In this document: one piece after another, positions 33,897-42,999 of the stretch
Layout of the letters: the number at the start of each line of letters is the position of its first letter
How positions within the stretch are numbered: position 1 is the first letter of the stretch
Origin: Candidatus Hopanoidivorans cymbastelae
GTDB taxonomy: Bacteria > Actinomycetota > Acidimicrobiia > Acidimicrobiales > Hopanoidiivorantaceae
DNA length: 43,877 nt
Assembly: GCA_028283145.1 (NCBI GenBank)
Contig: JAPYNY010000011.1
Coordinates: forward strand, 1-43,877
Direction of reading: 5' to 3'
The notes under the pieces: generated by a model
Seen by the model: only the letters and a program-made list of their open reading frames with translations
What the model was told of the DNA's origin: nothing
Databases searched by the model: none
Program-made: the position numbers and the translations under genes

Positions 33897-36797
33897 ATGC
33901 TAGAGCCGGACCGCATAGAGCCAAACCACCCCGAGCCGCACAATTCAAAGCCGGACCACACCGACCCAGATCTCCCAGAGCCAGATTACTCAGTTACCAG
34001 ACCACCAGGATTGTGGACTTGGCTCAAGTGGCTGCTGCTGGGCTGGTCAAGCTGGAGCCTCACCTTTGGCAAATCATCATTGACGCTGCAGCACAAAAAA
34101 CGCAAACAAGAAATTGGCTACCTGTCCATCAAGGAATTTTCAAAACTCAGCAACAAGAAGCTAGTGCTGAAACTCACCAGCGGGGAAGCTATCGTGCTGC
34201 CCTGTCCTCGCAACACAGTTCAACTAGCAGACGTAAACAAGACTTTTTCCATGTCAAAGCAGCAACCATACATAGACGCAATCCGGTCTCTCCTTGAAAA
34301 TATAACTTTGCCTACCGCATCTCCTTACGACTTCAACATATATGTTTCCAACCGCAGATTCCAAATGTGGCTTAACTCACTACCCAACAAAAATGAGATG
34401 GATGCAGCATTGGACTTGCTGGAGCGATTGGAACTGCTGGATCAGCTGGATTCAGCCCAACTCAAACCACAATTCCAGAAGTTGGAAACTTGGCGCAAGT
34501 ATCGCACAATCATGCAGGGCGGACACCAAGGCAGAACTGAACACAACCACAGCTTTATCGCTAAAGAGCTTCGTCTAAAGCAGAAATTCTTCGACAATAT
34601 TGAACACCAGCCGCTCACAGATGAGCAACGGCGCGCAGCCATTGAAATGGAGGACTGCAACTTGCTGGTGGCAGCAGCCGGTTCGGGCAAGACGTCGGCC
34701 GTGGTCGGCAAGGTGGGCTATGCCCTGGAAACGGGATTTTGCCGACCTGAAGAGATTCTTGTGCTGGCGTTCAACCGCAAAGCTGCTAAAGAGTTGCAAG
34801 ACAGACTGACCAGCCAGCTGGGTGCAACCGCCGAAGATGTGTCGGTATCAACCTTCCACAAGTTCGGTCTTGACACCATCGGCAAAACCCAAAGTCGCAA
34901 GCCCTCGGCGGCTGACTGGACAGGTAACCTAGGCGAAAGCTCGGCTTCCAATAGCAAATGGGAGGCGCTGATTGAAGAACTGCTGTCTGTGGAAGCATCC
35001 TTTGCCCAACACTATTGGGCGATGCGCTTGTGTTTCAGCTATGACATGAGGCCGCAACATGAATTCAAGTCAAAAAACGACTACGAGCTGTATCTGGAAT
35101 CAGCTGGCGCCAAGACTAGAGACACAGAGCATTGGGGGGTCTCAACTATCCAAGGGGAATGGGTGCGCTCGCTGCAGGAGTTGGCCATTGCCAACTGGCT
35201 CTATCTTCACAAGGTGAACTATCAGTATGAGGCACCTTATCCGTTTGCCGCGGCAACTGAGGGGCACAGGCAATACACTCCTGATTTCTATTACCCCGAT
35301 GCCGGCATCTATCACGAACACTTCGCTTTGGACGCTGCGGGCAATCCGCCCAGCTATTTTGAGACAGACTACAGGCAGGGAGTTGAATGGAAACGGGAAC
35401 AGCACCGCAGTCGCGGCACAACCATGATTGAAACCCACTCAGAGATGTTTGACCGAGGCGCAATATTCAACCACTTACGGTCAGAGTTGGAACGGCACGG
35501 CATTGATTGTTCGGGGCAGCGTTCCAGAGGTGAGATTGAAGCAGCCTTGGGAGAGCAGACCATCACGCCCATCCACCAACTCATCCAAGAATTTCTGCGG
35601 CACTGGAAATCTTCAAGGCTGACCATGCTGGACTTGGAAGCAAAAGCCAGCCAGCTGAAGGGCTACGCAAAACTGCGGGCCAAGCTGTTTCTTGGGATCA
35701 TGGAGTCTGTGAGAAGAGCTTATGAAGGCAAGCTACGAGACCGAGGGGAAGTTGATTTTGAAGACATGATCAGCCAAGCCGCTGAATGCCTGAACGAAAA
35801 CCTTCTCCGCCATTCTTTCAAACTGGTGCTGATAGATGAGTTTCAAGATATTTCCCAAAACCGTGCCAGGCTGGTGAAGGCGTTGCTGGCGCAAAACCCG
35901 GATTGCACATTGTTTGCTGTCGGAGACGACTGGCAGTCAATTTATCGCTTTGCTGGCAGCGACATCAACATCATGACTGGCTTTGAGGAGGAATTCGGCT
36001 TCACCGCCACCAATCGCCTCACCCAGACATTCCGTTCCAACAAAGGCATTACCGATCTTGCCACTGGTTTCATTTCGGCTAATCCAGCTCAGATGCGCAA
36101 AGACGTAACTACCAGCGACAAGACCACTGCGTCGGTGGTGAATGTGGTCTATTACACCCAGCGTGACGTAACCAGCCAGTTCATCAGACAGCAACTTGGC
36201 GAGATTGCAGCCAACGGCAAGCCGGCAAGCGTCTTCATTCTGGGGCGCTACAACCATCAAAAACCGGAGGATTTGGGAAATTGGCGGAAGCAATTCAAGG
36301 AGCATCTAGATATTGAATTCTCAACTGTTCATAAGGTGAAGGGTAGGGAGGCGGATTATGTCTTTGTGGTGGGGATGGAAGTCGGGCGCAGTGGCTTCCC
36401 CTGCAAGCGAAATGACGACTCTCTGTTGAATCTTGTGCGACCTGTGCCAGAGCGTTTTGAATTCGCTGAGGAACGTCGCCTGTTCTATGTGGCACTGACT
36501 CGTGCTAGGCAAAAGGTCTTTCTGCTGGCACCCCGTTCATATCCGTCTTCGTTTGTGAAAGAAGTAATTGCACTCGGGCGCAACGGGCAAAGCACTGCAC
36601 AAGCCATAGTGAGCGAGAACTGCATTGACGCAGAGGGCAAAATGTCCCCCGTTAGCGGCGTCCCTGCTCCCCCCTGCCCCAAATGCGGTGCCATGCTGGT
36701 AGAGCGAGAGAGCAGATATGGGCTATTTTACGGCTGCTCCAACTACCCCAAGTGCAAGGGCACACGTCGCATCACAAAGAATGATAGCAAGCAATAG
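33897..36797 (+). CDS. UvrD-family superfamily 1 helicase, helicase IV-like, with zinc ribbon
   Basis: ATP-dependent 3'-5' DNA helicase. Residues 1-33 are a Pro/Asp/Glu-rich leader. A Trp-rich segment and beta domain (about 37-115) resembles the helicase IV N-terminus. Q motif PLTDEQRRAA, Walker A AAAGSGKT (259-266), motif II IDEFQD (646-651), motif III GDDWQSIYRF (676-685), QTFRSN, STVHKVKGREADYV and YVALTRAR are all present. Between motifs I and II lies a segment with YTPDFYYP (460-467), IYHEHF, WKREQH and GTTMIET, resembling a PD-(D/E)xK-like fold found in this subfamily. The end is a four-Cys zinc ribbon (Cys927, 930, 947, 953) of topoisomerase I type. No ribosome binding site is obvious; the ATG follows mcrC by 38 bases. 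Likely defence or repair. Confidence 0.9.
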   Translation: MLEPDRIEPNHPEPHNSKPDHTDPDLPEPDYSVTRPPGLWTWLKWLLLGWSSWSLTFGKSSLTLQHKKRKQEIGYLSIKEFSKLSNKKLVLKLTSGEAIVLPCPRNTVQLADVNKTFSMSKQQPYIDAIRSLLENITLPTASPYDFNIYVSNRRFQMWLNSLPNKNEMDAALDLLERLELLDQLDSAQLKPQFQKLETWRKYRTIMQGGHQGRTEHNHSFIAKELRLKQKFFDNIEHQPLTDEQRRAAIEMEDCNLLVAAAGSGKTSAVVGKVGYALETGFCRPEEILVLAFNRKAAKELQDRLTSQLGATAEDVSVSTFHKFGLDTIGKTQSRKPSAADWTGNLGESSASNSKWEALIEELLSVEASFAQHYWAMRLCFSYDMRPQHEFKSKNDYELYLESAGAKTRDTEHWGVSTIQGEWVRSLQELAIANWLYLHKVNYQYEAPYPFAAATEGHRQYTPDFYYPDAGIYHEHFALDAAGNPPSYFETDYRQGVEWKREQHRSRGTTMIETHSEMFDRGAIFNHLRSELERHGIDCSGQRSRGEIEAALGEQTITPIHQLIQEFLRHWKSSRLTMLDLEAKASQLKGYAKLRAKLFLGIMESVRRAYEGKLRDRGEVDFEDMISQAAECLNENLLRHSFKLVLIDEFQDISQNRARLVKALLAQNPDCTLFAVGDDWQSIYRFAGSDINIMTGFEEEFGFTATNRLTQTFRSNKGITDLATGFISANPAQMRKDVTTSDKTTASVVNVVYYTQRDVTSQFIRQQLGEIAANGKPASVFILGRYNHQKPEDLGNWRKQFKEHLDIEFSTVHKVKGREADYVFVVGMEVGRSGFPCKRNDDSLLNLVRPVPERFEFAEERRLFYVALTRARQKVFLLAPRSYPSSFVKEVIALGRNGQSTAQAIVSENCIDAEGKMSPVSGVPAPPCPKCGAMLVERESRYGLFYGCSNYPKCKGTRRITKNDSKQ

Positions 36798-36803
36798 ACT
36801 TGA

Positions 36804-37598
36804 CTAATAGCCAAAATACAGATAAAATAATTCTCTATACTCACACATATTATCTGATTCTTCTCCAATTTTTTTAAACATTCCATACCATTCACATATA
36901 TCACCAATGGTAACATTTTCAGCATTATCTGGCAGTTTCTCTTTTGCCCAATTTAATATTTGATTCCAACAAAATTTTTCTTCTGCAATAGTTATTTGCC
37001 TTTCCAAATGCTCAAAATTAAAAAAGGGCAGTCTTTTTTGCGTAGTATAATCTGTATATTTCCTGTTTCTATTATAAATGTTTGTAACATACTTATCGAT
37101 CAAGTCAACAAAAAACTTTTCAGCTTCCCAAGACTTTACTTCTTTCCTATATTCCTCATATGACTTTTCTTTATTAGACCAAATCCAAGCTATAGCTTTA
37201 ATTGCCAAATTTTCGTCTGATTCAAAAATACCCTTGTCATACACCAAATATCTGTCGTACATCAATGTCCTTAGTTTATACTCAATTGCTCTTGGCATAG
37301 ATAAATTTTTTTGATCTTCCTCTTGTTTCATTTGGGTTATTAAGGACTCCATAATACCAGTTCCTTCAGGTGTCGCATATAGGCAATATGAAATATCGCT
37401 TAACGGTGCCCGGAGCAGTGCTTCGTCTGAATCTGGAAATGCATTATGAGCAACTTGCTGCAGTTCCCTAACAACTGGTGCCAATCTGATATCGCTCACT
37501 GTAAAGCCAGTTTGCCTATGGAGCTCATAACCATCCGAGATGGTCAAATCAGCAATAGGATGCCTGGGTGCTATGTCAGCTATTAGGGAGGTTGCCAT
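36804..37598 (-). CDS. AT-rich orphan protein (264 aa, unknown function)
   Basis: I do not recognise it. It is convergent with the helicase gene, 6 bases from its stop. The N-terminal 85 residues are of ordinary composition. From about residue 90 the coding sequence is markedly AT-rich and the protein rich in Lys, Glu, Tyr, Asn and Ile, predicted mostly helical (SNKEKSYEEYRKEVKSWEAEKFF). No membrane segment, signal peptide or catalytic motif stands out. Base composition unlike both flanks suggests recent transfer. It has no ribosome binding site; TAAACT 8 nt before the ATG could be a leaderless -10, and a palindrome lies just upstream. Position inside the island suggests an accessory or defence role only by association. 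Confidence 0.7.
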   Translation of the reverse strand: MATSLIADIAPRHPIADLTISDGYELHRQTGFTVSDIRLAPVVRELQQVAHNAFPDSDEALLRAPLSDISYCLYATPEGTGIMESLITQMKQEEDQKNLSMPRAIEYKLRTLMYDRYLVYDKGIFESDENLAIKAIAWIWSNKEKSYEEYRKEVKSWEAEKFFVDLIDKYVTNIYNRNRKYTDYTTQKRLPFFNFEHLERQITIAEEKFCWNQILNWAKEKLPDNAENVTIGDICEWYGMFKKIGEESDNMCEYRELFYLYFGY

Positions 37599-37614
37599 AA
37601 TTTAAGAGTTTAGT

Positions 37615-37643
37615 ATTTTCAGACAGTTCTGGCATCTGAAAAT
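37615..37643. promoter_or_regulatory. Palindrome upstream of the orphan gene
   Basis: ATTTTCAGA (37615-37623) and TCTGAAAAT (37635-37643) form a perfect 9-bp inverted repeat with an 11-nt spacer, 16 bases before the orphan's start codon. The geometry fits a dimeric repressor site. There is no T tract as in a terminator. Confidence 0.45.
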
Positions 37644-37698
37644 TGTTGCTATCATCTTACTGCAGCAAGTTTGGACAATAAAAAATTGGTTGAATTGG

Positions 37699-38430
37699 CT
37701 ATACAGACATGACAGCGTACAGCAGGAACTCCTGGTTTTTGGAGGGGCTGCGCTGGGGGGCCGGGATAGTGCCTTGCACTGAAAAACCAGCTTTAGTGGC
37801 AGAGGCTGCCACTTCCGCTAGGACTCGCTGGTGAGTTTCAGATGATTTGATCACACCCTTGGCTTTGGACACCTCGGCTCTGCCCGCTTCGAACTGAGGC
37901 TTTACCAGTGCTATCAAATCACCCACGTCAGCTGTGAGCACAGCTAGCTGGGGCATGACCGTGCGCAAGCTGATGAAAGAAACATCCACCACTACCAACT
38001 CGGCTGGGCCACCTAGCTGCTCAGGCGTTGCCAAGCGCACATTCACACCGTCAAACACTTCCACCCGTTCATCCGCCAGCAAGCGTTCATGCAGCAAGTT
38101 GCGCCCCACATCCACCGCCCGCACTCGCTTGGCTCCGCCCTGCAGCAGGCAATCCGTAAAACCCCCAGTGGAAGCGCCTACGTCCAAGCAGTCCTTGCCG
38201 GCAACCGAAATGCCAAAGGCATCCAAAGCTGCCTGCAGCTTTTCGCCACCCCGGCTGACGAACCTAAGCGGGGTGCTAACCTCTACCAAATCTCCAGAGC
38301 GAATCTGGCGGGCTGCCTTGAGAGCTATCGAGCCGTTGACCACCACCTTGTGGTCTTCAATCAAGCGATGAGCTTCTTGACGGGAAGCGGCTAAACCCCG
38401 GCTCACCAACTCCGTGTCTAGACGGGGCAT
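37699..38430 (-). CDS. tlyA: TlyA family rRNA (cytidine-2'-O)-methyltransferase / hemolysin A
   Basis: Methylates ribose 2'-OH of cytidines in 16S/23S rRNA. N-terminal S4 RNA-binding domain (1-60, RLDTELVSRGLAASRQEAHRLI). Then the FtsJ-type fold: FVSRGGEKL, the SAM loop DVGASTGGFTDCLL, VVDVSFISL and LVKPQFEAG, which contain the family's catalytic Lys and Asp residues. 243 residues. The start is 15 bases after korB, so it is probably read from the kor transcript. In most actinobacteria the next gene is nadK; here the next is the orphan at 36804-37598. Confidence 0.95.
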   Translation of the reverse strand: MPRLDTELVSRGLAASRQEAHRLIEDHKVVVNGSIALKAARQIRSGDLVEVSTPLRFVSRGGEKLQAALDAFGISVAGKDCLDVGASTGGFTDCLLQGGAKRVRAVDVGRNLLHERLLADERVEVFDGVNVRLATPEQLGGPAELVVVDVSFISLRTVMPQLAVLTADVGDLIALVKPQFEAGRAEVSKAKGVIKSSETHQRVLAEVAASATKAGFSVQGTIPAPQRSPSKNQEFLLYAVMSV

Positions 38431-38445
38431 CGAGACGGGTCAATC

Positions 38446-39591
38446 TCAGGTTACTTCCCAAGTGGCCCGCGAATACAACAGCGCCTCCAAGTCGCCGGGG
38501 TTCTTCTTCAAATCCTGACTGTAGGCGATTTGGCGGCTGAGTTCTTCGGCATATTCCTGGCGGTCAACTGCCCTGAAAACCCCTATCGGCGTTGGCATGA
38601 ACGGCCCTGAAGCCAACCGAGACAAAGCCAGTGCCAAGGAGGGGTTCACCTGCTTCTCGTCATGCACCAAAACAGCCGACTCCCCCACGTCAGCTACCTT
38701 GGCGATCTTCACGATGTCGTGGCTCTCCAGCACCACTCCATTTTCCATATTCTCCCCGAAACGGATGGGCTCGCCATGCTTCAAATTGATCAGCATGGAC
38801 GGGCGCTTGTCTTTTTTGGTGATCAACTCAAACGCCCCGTCATTGAACACGTTGCAGTTCTGGTAAATCTCCACAAAAGCAACTCCGTGGTGCTCATAGG
38901 CCCTACGGAACATCTCCTGCATGTGGGCTCTGTCCATATCGTGCGTGCGAGCCACAAAAGTAGCCTCGGCCGACAACGCCAGCGAAATAGCATTGAACGG
39001 CTCTGCCAGAGATCCCAGCGGAGACGATTTGGTAACCTTGCCTACTTCGCTAGTGGGTGAATACTGCCCCTTGGTGAGGCCATAAATCTGATTGTTGAAC
39101 AGCAGAATCTTCAAATTGATGTTGCGTCGCAGAGCGTGAATGAGATGGTTGCCTCCAATGGAGAGCAAGTCGCCGTCGCCGCCTATCACCCAGACGTCCA
39201 AATCGGGACGTGCCATCGCCAGACCAGATGCAATAGCAGGCGCGCGCCCGTGAATAGTGTGCATCCCATAGGTGTTCATATAGTAGGGAAAGCGGGCCGC
39301 GCAGCCGATGCCCGAGACGAACACCGTGTTTTCCATGCGAGCGCCCAACTCAGGCATGAGCAACTGAATGGCAGTCAGCACCGAATAGTCGCCACAACCT
39401 GGGCACCAGCGGGGTTCTTGGTCGCTAGTCCAGTCGGCTTTGGTGGTAACAGGTGGTTCGGCAGCCTCCTTGCGACTGCTCAGCACTTCCCCCAACAGCC
39501 CGGTCACAGTGTCGGCAATGCCGGTGCTGCCAGTGGTGCCGGTTGCCATGCCGGTGCTGCCGTTTGTCTCAGTTGATGTCTCAGTTGTCAT
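38446..39591 (-). CDS. korB: 2-oxoacid:ferredoxin oxidoreductase, beta subunit
   Basis: Thiamine-diphosphate subunit that decarboxylates a 2-oxoacid (probably 2-oxoglutarate) to acyl-CoA, reducing ferredoxin. RWCPGCGDYSV supplies Cys63 and Cys66 for the iron-sulfur cluster; GIGCAARFPYYMNTYGMHTIHGRA is the family block; GGDGDLLSIGGNHL with a downstream LLFNNQIYGLT is the TPP/Mg site. 381 residues, with an N-terminal Thr/Ser/Gly-rich tail of about 45 residues made of short repeats (GSTGMATGTTGSTG). It overlaps korA by 4 nt (ATGA). 2-oxoglutarate specificity rests on similarity to actinobacterial KorB, not on a residue test. Confidence 0.92.
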   Translation of the reverse strand: MTTETSTETNGSTGMATGTTGSTGIADTVTGLLGEVLSSRKEAAEPPVTTKADWTSDQEPRWCPGCGDYSVLTAIQLLMPELGARMENTVFVSGIGCAARFPYYMNTYGMHTIHGRAPAIASGLAMARPDLDVWVIGGDGDLLSIGGNHLIHALRRNINLKILLFNNQIYGLTKGQYSPTSEVGKVTKSSPLGSLAEPFNAISLALSAEATFVARTHDMDRAHMQEMFRRAYEHHGVAFVEIYQNCNVFNDGAFELITKKDKRPSMLINLKHGEPIRFGENMENGVVLESHDIVKIAKVADVGESAVLVHDEKQVNPSLALALSRLASGPFMPTPIGVFRAVDRQEYAEELSRQIAYSQDLKKNPGDLEALLYSRATWEVT

Positions 39592-41513
39592 TTGATACCT
39601 CTCTCTTCGTTGAGTATCTCTAAAATCCGCTTCTGGATGAATCCCCCTGTAAACGGCAAGCCTCTGACTTTGGTCACGGAAATGGTATCCACCAGATAGC
39701 GCGCACGTATCAGCATGTTCATCTGGCCCCGGTTCATCTCGGGAATGAAAATCTTCTTGTAGCGACTCAGCACCTCGCCCAAATCGCGAGGGAAAGGATT
39801 GAGGTGAATCAGATGGGCGTGGTCAATCTTGTGTCCAGCTTTGCGCAAACGCTGGAGGGCACTGACAATAGCACCCCAAGTAGATCCCCAGCCCAGCACC
39901 AACAAATCGGCCGTGCCGTCCTCGTCGCCACAAGCATCCAACCAAGTCGGCGGAATATCGGTGGCTATGCCCTGGATTTTTTCCTCCCGCAAGATGGTCA
40001 TCCGCTCGTGGTTCATCGGATCGTAGGAGACATTGCCGGTGCCGTCTTCCTTTTCCAAACCGCCTATGCGATGCATCAAGTCGGGCGTGCCAGGAATCAC
40101 CCAAGGCGTGGCCAGGGTTTCAGGGTTGCGCAGGTAAGGAAGATATTTCTCATGTCCCTCTTCATCTGTGAAATTAGGCTTGGTATGGAAACCCACCGAG
40201 ATGTCAGGCAACTTTGACAGGTCGGGCAGCTTCCAAGGTTCTGTGCCGTTGGCGATGTAGCCGTCTGAGAGCAGTATTACCGGGGTCTTGTATTTGAGGG
40301 CTATGCGCACTGCTTCTATGGCTATCGTGAAACAATGCGTTGGGCTATAGGCTGCAATTACAGGCAGTGGGGCTTCCCCGTGGCGGCCGAACATGGCTAG
40401 CAACAAATCAGAAGCCTCGGTTTTGGTGGGCAGACCGGTAGAAGGCCCCCCTCGCTGAACATCTACCACCAGCAAAGGCAACTCCAAGCTGACCGCCAAG
40501 CCAATAGCTTCAGACTTGAGCGCCAGACCAGGGCCCGAAGTGGAAGTAACCCCGATGTGCCCGCCGTAGGAAGCACCGATGGCGGCACAAACCGCGGCTA
40601 TCTCATCTTCAGCCTGAAAGGTTCGTATGCCGAAATCCCTGCGGTTGGACAGCTCATGCAGCAAGTCGGAAGCCGGGGTGATGGGATATGACCCTATGAA
40701 CAGCGGCAGCTTGGCTGACTGACTGGCAGCCATAAGCCCCCAGCCCAAGGCTGTCGTGCCGTTGATGTTGGTGTAGGTGCCGGATGGCAGTTTGGCTGGC
40801 TTGACTTCTTGTTTGTAGGCGGAAAGTTCGGCCGTTTCCCCGAAGGCGTGCCCGGCTTTGAAAGCGGCGGTATTGGCTGCTATGACCTGCTCCTTGCCAG
40901 CAAACTTGGCTTTGACCCAATCCAAAGTGGGATCAACGGGACGGTCGTAGAGCCAAGAAACCAACCCCAGTGCAAAGAAGTTCTTTGATCTTTCGGCATC
41001 GCGGGGTTTGATGTCCAACTCTTTGCAAACCTGTTTGGTGAGAGATGTCATCGGCACCAAAATGACCGAATAGTTGTCAAGCGTGCTGTCTTGCAAAGGA
41101 CTGACTTCGTAGTCGGCCTTCTCCAGATTGCGTTCTGTGAAAGCATCCTCGTTGATGATGACGGTGGAGCCCAGCTCCATCAGCCCCAACTCGCTCTTCA
41201 GCGCCGCGGGGTTCATAGCCACCAGCACATTAGGAGCGTCTCCAGGAGTTGTGATGTCATGGTCGCCGATGTGCAGCTGGAAAGCGGAAACTCCGTAGAG
41301 GGTTCCTGCCGGGGCGCGAATTTCAGCCGGGAAGTCGGGCAGCGTGGCCAAGTCGTTGCCGAAGACGGCGCTGGCGCTAGTGAAGCGGTCTCCGGTGAGC
41401 TGCATGCCGTCTCCCGAATCGCCGGCAAAGCGAATGGTCAGGCTTGGCGCTTGATGGGGAGCGTCCAAAGAAGCGTTGGGCAGAGGGTCTATTTCAGTGA
41501 TGGTGTCTGTCAA
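39588..41513 (-). CDS. korA: 2-oxoacid:ferredoxin oxidoreductase, fused gamma-alpha subunit
   Basis: Fused subunit: gamma domain (about 25-200, beginning LTIRFAGDSGDGMQLTGDRF) and alpha domain (about 255-640, with GSYPITPASDLLHEL, FQAEDEIAAVCAAIGASYGG and DVQRGGPSTGLPTKTEASDLL). 641 residues, the usual length of actinobacterial KorA. With KorB it replaces or supplements 2-oxoglutarate dehydrogenase in the TCA cycle. The start is TTG at 41513 with AGGA 8 nt upstream (CTAGGAAACATCCC), a clear case where the ribosome binding site decides the start. A CGCCAA element lies at 41543-41548. Operon korA-korB-tlyA. Confidence 0.93.
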   Translation of the reverse strand: MTDTITEIDPLPNASLDAPHQAPSLTIRFAGDSGDGMQLTGDRFTSASAVFGNDLATLPDFPAEIRAPAGTLYGVSAFQLHIGDHDITTPGDAPNVLVAMNPAALKSELGLMELGSTVIINEDAFTERNLEKADYEVSPLQDSTLDNYSVILVPMTSLTKQVCKELDIKPRDAERSKNFFALGLVSWLYDRPVDPTLDWVKAKFAGKEQVIAANTAAFKAGHAFGETAELSAYKQEVKPAKLPSGTYTNINGTTALGWGLMAASQSAKLPLFIGSYPITPASDLLHELSNRRDFGIRTFQAEDEIAAVCAAIGASYGGHIGVTSTSGPGLALKSEAIGLAVSLELPLLVVDVQRGGPSTGLPTKTEASDLLLAMFGRHGEAPLPVIAAYSPTHCFTIAIEAVRIALKYKTPVILLSDGYIANGTEPWKLPDLSKLPDISVGFHTKPNFTDEEGHEKYLPYLRNPETLATPWVIPGTPDLMHRIGGLEKEDGTGNVSYDPMNHERMTILREEKIQGIATDIPPTWLDACGDEDGTADLLVLGWGSTWGAIVSALQRLRKAGHKIDHAHLIHLNPFPRDLGEVLSRYKKIFIPEMNRGQMNMLIRARYLVDTISVTKVRGLPFTGGFIQKRILEILNEERGIK

Positions 41514-41738
41514 GGGATGTTTCCTAGTGTTAGGTGTTGATATTGGCGATATTTGCGTTTATATTATCTCACAAATTTTAGCGTGGAGAAGTCTGAATTC
41601 AATGGCAATTCAATGGCAGCAAATCTGAATTCAGCGGCACATTCAGTAGAGCGACATTCAATGAGCGCAGTTGGGCGTAGATTGGCGTAGGCGGGCGTCT
41701 GGCTTGGAAGAGAGTGAATAAAAAGCTAGGCGAGGTAT
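41514..41738. repeat. korA-fbaB spacer with short tandem repeats
   Basis: AATTCAATGGCA occurs at 41596-41607 and 41607-41618 (11-base period). TCTGAATTCA recurs about 31 bases apart, further ATTCA words follow to about 41660, and GGCGTAG occurs twice near 41670-41690. The korA promoter should lie in 41520-41590, where the minus strand is AT-rich (GATAATATAAAC), but I cannot assign hexamers. No gene. Confidence 0.6.
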
Positions 41739-42800
41739 CTAGGCGACTGTAATTTCGGGCTCAAGATAGACGTCCTGGATGGCATGCAGCAAATGGATGC
41801 CATCTGCTCTGGGGCGCTGGAAGGCTTTGCGCCCTGAAATCAAGCCCATCCCCCCGGCTCGTTTGTTGATGACGGCTGTGGCAACGGCTTCGGCTATGTC
41901 GCCTTCGCCCGAGGAAGCCCCGCCTGAGTTGATCAGACCGACTTTGCCTGAGTAGTTGTTGACCACCTGCCAGCGGCACAGGTCAATCGGATGGTCGCTG
42001 GTCATGTCTTCATACACCAACGGGCTGGTCTTGCCGAAGCCGACGTTCTCAAAGCCCCGGTTGGTTTCAGGCAACTTCTGCTTGACGATGTCAGCCTGGA
42101 TGGTAACTCCCAGATGGTTGGCCTGCCCAGTAACATCGGCAGCTAGGTGATAGTCAGCTTCGGGCGTGCTGAAGGCGGGGTTGCGTGTATAACACCACAG
42201 AACGCAGAACATCCCCAACTCATGCGCCTGTGCGAATGCCACGGAGACTTCTTGAAGCTGGCGGCGAGATTCCTGCGAACCGAAGTAGATGGTGGCGCCC
42301 ACACCGGCGGCTCCCAGGTCAAAGGCTTGGCGCACCGAGCCGAACATGACTTGGTCGTGGGAATTCGGGTAGCTCAGAAGCTCGTTGTGGTTGAGCTTGA
42401 CGATATAGGGGATGCGATGGGCATATTGGCGCGAAGTGACGCCCAGCACCCCGAAAGTCGTGGCGACACCGTTGCATCCGCCTTCGATAGCCAACTCAAC
42501 TATGTTTGCCGGGTCGAAATAATCTGGATTTGGAGCAAAGGAAGCCGCCGCCGAATGCTCAATGCCCTGGTCGACCGGGAGAATGGAAACATAGCCTGTG
42601 TCAGCTAGACGTCCGTGGCTCAGCAGGCTTTGGAGGTTGCGCAAGACTTGGGGCGATCTGTCGCTTGGCAGCCAGACTTTTTCAACCGTGTCGGGGCTGG
42701 GCAGGGTAAGCCTATCGGAGCTTACCTTGGGCTTGTAATCGTCCAGCAAGCTGGCGGCTTGGTTGCCCAGAAGCTGGCGAATTTGGTTGATGTCAAGCAT
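41739..42800 (-). CDS. fbaB: Class I fructose-bisphosphate aldolase, DhnA/FbaB type
   Basis: Reversible cleavage of fructose-1,6-bisphosphate through a Schiff base. [12 protein letters not shown] (about 72-83) is the conserved N-terminal barrel motif with the catalytic Asp. [10 protein letters not shown] follows. [13 protein letters not shown] (233-245) carries the expected Schiff-base lysine (240 or 242). [12 protein letters not shown] and [14 protein letters not shown] near the C-terminus bind substrate phosphate. 353 residues, like E. coli FbaB. No metal-binding class II features. No ribosome binding site at the ATG 42800. Confidence 0.93.
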   Translation of the reverse strand: MLDINQIRQLLGNQAASLLDDYKPKVSSDRLTLPSPDTVEKVWLPSDRSPQVLRNLQSLLSHGRLADTGYVSILPVDQGIEHSAAASFAPNPDYFDPANIVELAIEGGCNGVATTFGVLGVTSRQYAHRIPYIVKLNHNELLSYPNSHDQVMFGSVRQAFDLGAAGVGATIYFGSQESRRQLQEVSVAFAQAHELGMFCVLWCYTRNPAFSTPEADYHLAADVTGQANHLGVTIQADIVKQKLPETNRGFENVGFGKTSPLVYEDMTSDHPIDLCRWQVVNNYSGKVGLINSGGASSGEGDIAEAVATAVINKRAGGMGLISGRKAFQRPRADGIHLLHAIQDVYLEPEITVA

Positions 42801-42876
42801 ATTGATTTTGAACGTTGGACTTGGTGAAAGTTGAGCTTGCTTTGCGGTTGGAAGCTTACCAAAACCCTCTTATTTC

Positions 42877-42905
42877 ATCTTACATTCTTGGCGACCTTCT
42901 TGGCG
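42877..42905 (-). promoter_or_regulatory. Candidate promoter of fbaB with two CGCCAA elements
   Basis: CGCCAA (complement of 42900-42905), 17 nt, TAAGAT (complement of 42877-42882). A second CGCCAA lies between (42888-42893). TAAGATGAAAT is identical to the pyrG upstream sequence. Here the start codon is about 75 nt further, so the mRNA would have a leader. Confidence 0.35.
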
Positions 42906-42999
42906 CGCAAATGCAGTAAATTTGGGCTAAGTATTTGCTTGCTTAGGCTACCTCAAACGCCTGCTCCGCAAGCCGCCGTCCAACTCCCAGATTTCAGCT

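Noticed and set aside
29952..37698. Possible attachment-site repeat TTGAATT(T)TGGC at both island ends
   Set aside because: Seven to eight matching bases near 29955 and 37690 are too short and too AT-rich to separate from chance. No integrase gene is in the island.
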